Source: PALSA-1006 sp041660815
Lineage (GTDB): Bacteria; Pseudomonadota; Gammaproteobacteria; Burkholderiales; Gallionellaceae
NCBI GenBank assembly: GCA_041660815.1
Contig: JBAZVN010000001.1
Span: forward strand, 372,001 to 436,000
DNA: 64,000 bases
Reading direction: 5' to 3'
Of this stretch, positions 62,498-64,000 are shown piece after piece (within the stretch, counting starts at the first letter, position 1; each line of letters opens with the position of its first letter). A program made the translations under genes and the position numbers. The notes beneath the pieces are model-generated. The model was not told where the DNA came from, did not search any database, and worked only from the letters and a program-made list of their open reading frames with translations.

Positions 62498-63505
62498 ATG
62501 AGCTTCCAACCCGTAAAGTTTTACCAAACCGGCACCCTGACCGTCGGCAATCGATTGCTGGCAGCGGATGAACGCAGCGTGCAGGCCAACCAGATGCGTA
62601 GCAACTCGATCAACTCCGGACATCGCGCCTGCCAAGGTTGCGGCGAAGCGCTGGGGGCTCGTTATGCGATTGACGCCGCGATGGCGGAGAGCAACGGGCA
62701 GTTGATTGCAGTGAATGCCACCGGCTGTCTCGAAGTTTTTTCCACACCGTATCCCGAATCGTCCTGGCAAGTGCCGTGGATTCACTCGCTGTTTGGCAAC
62801 GCTCCGGCGGTCGCCACCGGCGTCATGGCGGCGATGAAGGTGAAGGGAAAAACCGAGGTACGCGTGGTCGCCCAAGGCGGCGACGGTGGCACGACCGATA
62901 TCGGCTTTGGCTGTTTATCCGGCATGTTCGAGCGCAACGACGATGTGCTGTACATTTGCTACGACAACGAAGCGTACATGAATACCGGAGTACAACGCTC
63001 TAGCGCCACACCGCCCACCGCACGTACCGCCACGACTATGCCGGTTGGCAGTGAACCGGGCAATGTATTTGGTCAGGGAAAAAATGTGCCGGAAATTGCC
63101 ATGGCGCACAATATTCCTTATGTCGCCACCGCCACCGTGGCTGATCTGCGCGACTTGGAATATAAAGTGCGCAAGGCCATGCGAATTCGCGGCGCGCGTT
63201 ATATTCAAGTGTTTGTCCCCTGTCCGTTGGGCTGGGGTACCGCCTCGCACGACACGATTCGCATGGCACGTCTGGCAAAAGAGTCCGGCATGTTCCCGGT
63301 CTTTGAGGCTGAAAATGGTGAAGTCACCAGCGTCTTGAAAATTCGCCATAAAGTGCCGGTAGAAGAATATCTCAAGCCGCAAAAACGCTTCGCCCATTTA
63401 TTTGGCAAACACGCTCATCCTGAAATGGTGGAACGCTTGCAAGCGATTGCCGACCGCAACATCCGCAAATACGGCTTGCTGAATGAGGAGACATCTAATG
63501 CCTAA
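62498..63505 (+). CDS. porB: 2-oxoacid:acceptor oxidoreductase, beta subunit (PorB-like)
   Basis: 335 residues. Binds thiamine diphosphate and the proximal 4Fe-4S cluster: CQGCGEALGARY gives two Cys, NATGCLEVFSTPYP a third and VPCPLGWGTASH a fourth. TPP motif GGDGGTTDIGFGCLSGMFER, DNEAYMNTGVQRSSATP. Overlaps the GltD-like gene by 8 bases (ATGCCTAA). No separate ferredoxin-like delta gene is visible between these genes. Confidence 0.93.
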   Translation: MSFQPVKFYQTGTLTVGNRLLAADERSVQANQMRSNSINSGHRACQGCGEALGARYAIDAAMAESNGQLIAVNATGCLEVFSTPYPESSWQVPWIHSLFGNAPAVATGVMAAMKVKGKTEVRVVAQGGDGGTTDIGFGCLSGMFERNDDVLYICYDNEAYMNTGVQRSSATPPTARTATTMPVGSEPGNVFGQGKNVPEIAMAHNIPYVATATVADLRDLEYKVRKAMRIRGARYIQVFVPCPLGWGTASHDTIRMARLAKESGMFPVFEAENGEVTSVLKIRHKVPVEEYLKPQKRFAHLFGKHAHPEMVERLQAIADRNIRKYGLLNEETSNA

Positions 63506-64000
63506 TAAACCCTTTGCCATCACCTTAACACCCGGCACTTCTCTGGCCAATTTAACCGGCAGCTGGCGCACCGCCCGCCCGGTTTATCTGGATCGCCTGC
63601 CGCCTTGCAATAATGCCTGTCCCGCAGGGGAAAATATTCAAGGCTGGCTGTTTCATGCCGAGTCGGGGGACTATGAACAAGCTTGGCGTGTTCTGGTAGA
63701 AAACAATCCACTGCCTGCCGTCATGGGGCGCGTGTGTTATCACCCGTGTGAAGGTGCGTGCAATCGCGGCCAATTGGATTCTTCGGTGGGCATTAACTCG
63801 GTAGAGCGTTTTCTGGGGGACGAAGCCATTAAGCGCGGCTGGAAATTTGCTACCCCTGCTTCCACTACCGGCAAGCGTGTGTTGGTTGTTGGTGCGGGGC
63901 CTTCAGGCTTGTCTGCTGCCTATCATCTGGCACGCATGGGACATCAGGTCGAAATTCACGAAGCCGGCCCCTTGGCCGGCGGCATGATGCGCTTTGGCAT
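63498..64000 (+). CDS. GltD-like FAD/NAD(P)H oxidoreductase, 3' end outside window
   Basis: The first 167 residues are seen. Cys-rich N-terminal domain (CNNACPAGENIQGWL, CYHPCEGACNRGQLD) that binds 4Fe-4S clusters in glutamate synthase small subunits, then the FAD dinucleotide fold RVLVVGAGPSGLSAAYHLAR. Coupled to porB by an 8-base overlap, so it probably links the oxidoreductase to NAD(P)H or carries the ferredoxin role. The 3' part is needed to see whether extra ferredoxin domains follow. A true GltD role is not supported because gltB is absent. Confidence 0.88.
   Translation, partial: MPNKPFAITLTPGTSLANLTGSWRTARPVYLDRLPPCNNACPAGENIQGWLFHAESGDYEQAWRVLVENNPLPAVMGRVCYHPCEGACNRGQLDSSVGINSVERFLGDEAIKRGWKFATPASTTGKRVLVVGAGPSGLSAAYHLARMGHQVEIHEAGPLAGGMMRFG

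Noticed and set aside
63498..64000. Glutamate synthase small subunit
   Set aside because: No large subunit gene is near and the gene is coupled to porB, so it is called GltD-like only.

Overview
The window looks like one ordinary chromosomal stretch of a Gram-negative betaproteobacterium, probably of the Nitrosomonadales/Gallionellales type. This placement rests on gene content only. The features behind it are the PagL, LolA and LPP20 envelope proteins, ZapD/YacG beside CoaE and PilCD, a complete cbb3 oxidase locus (ccoNOQP, ccoGHIS), the DUF3683 FAD/Fe-S oxidoreductase, and a pyruvate:ferredoxin-type oxidoreductase with a GltD-like partner. Base composition is near 50% GC. No prophage, CRISPR array, rRNA operon or large transposon is visible. 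There is a 100-N scaffold gap at 46155-46254.

Layout. 1-9.2 kb: the end of dacB, then ubiD and pagL, a FecR protein with two lipoproteins, dnaE, a periplasmic FliL-like protein and tRNA-Ser(CGA). 9.3-17.1 kb: mltF, serS, rarA, lolA, ftsK and a LuxR-type response regulator. 17.4-25 kb (all minus strand): a hybrid histidine kinase, then a compact bioB-bioF-bioH-bioC-bioD run that continues into a TauE/SafE-like protein and SCO1. 25-36 kb: comF, yqgE-lgt, the pilin pilA with a downstream polytopic GT-C/TPR protein, a CorC-type transporter, and pilC-pilD-coaE-zapD-yacG. 35-40 kb: a Nudix-ThiE fusion, prmC, aroC, an ArnT-like glycosyltransferase and rpmE. 40-47.7 kb: a 517-bp repeat-rich intergenic region, the 1282-residue DUF3683 oxidoreductase, a PilZ-like protein cut by the gap, and ffh. 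47.8-57.2 kb: a CcsA-like protein and the cco locus, including a 38-residue single-span membrane protein after ccoP. 57.5-64 kb: tRNA-Gly(CCC), thiS-thiG-trmB, an SHP-like cytochrome c, a gamma carbonic anhydrase, and porG-porA-porB followed by a GltD-like flavoprotein that runs off the window.

How it fits together. The respiratory theme is microaerobic: a high-affinity cbb3 oxidase with its own copper pump (CcoI), Fe-S protein (CcoG) and, elsewhere in the window, SCO1 plus a TauE/SafE-like protein that probably help copper delivery. The envelope theme covers peptidoglycan (DacB, MltF), lipid A (PagL, ArnT-like), lipoproteins (Lgt, LolA) and type IV pili (PilA, PilC, PilD and a candidate pilin glycosyltransferase).

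The most unusual signal is not a gene system but a set of short palindromic and repeated elements. A two-module element occurs at 17.2 kb, with single modules at 40.4 and 51.3 kb. A GC-rich REP-like family occurs at 25.8-26.0 kb and at the edge of the scaffold gap. A REP doublet lies beside rarA. Two palindromes sit in frame inside coding sequences (the pagL signal peptide and the GT-C/TPR protein). I found no convincing wholly new multi-gene system. The best functional candidates are the pilA-GT/TPR pair, the CcoM-like small protein, and the DUF3683-PilZ-like pair.
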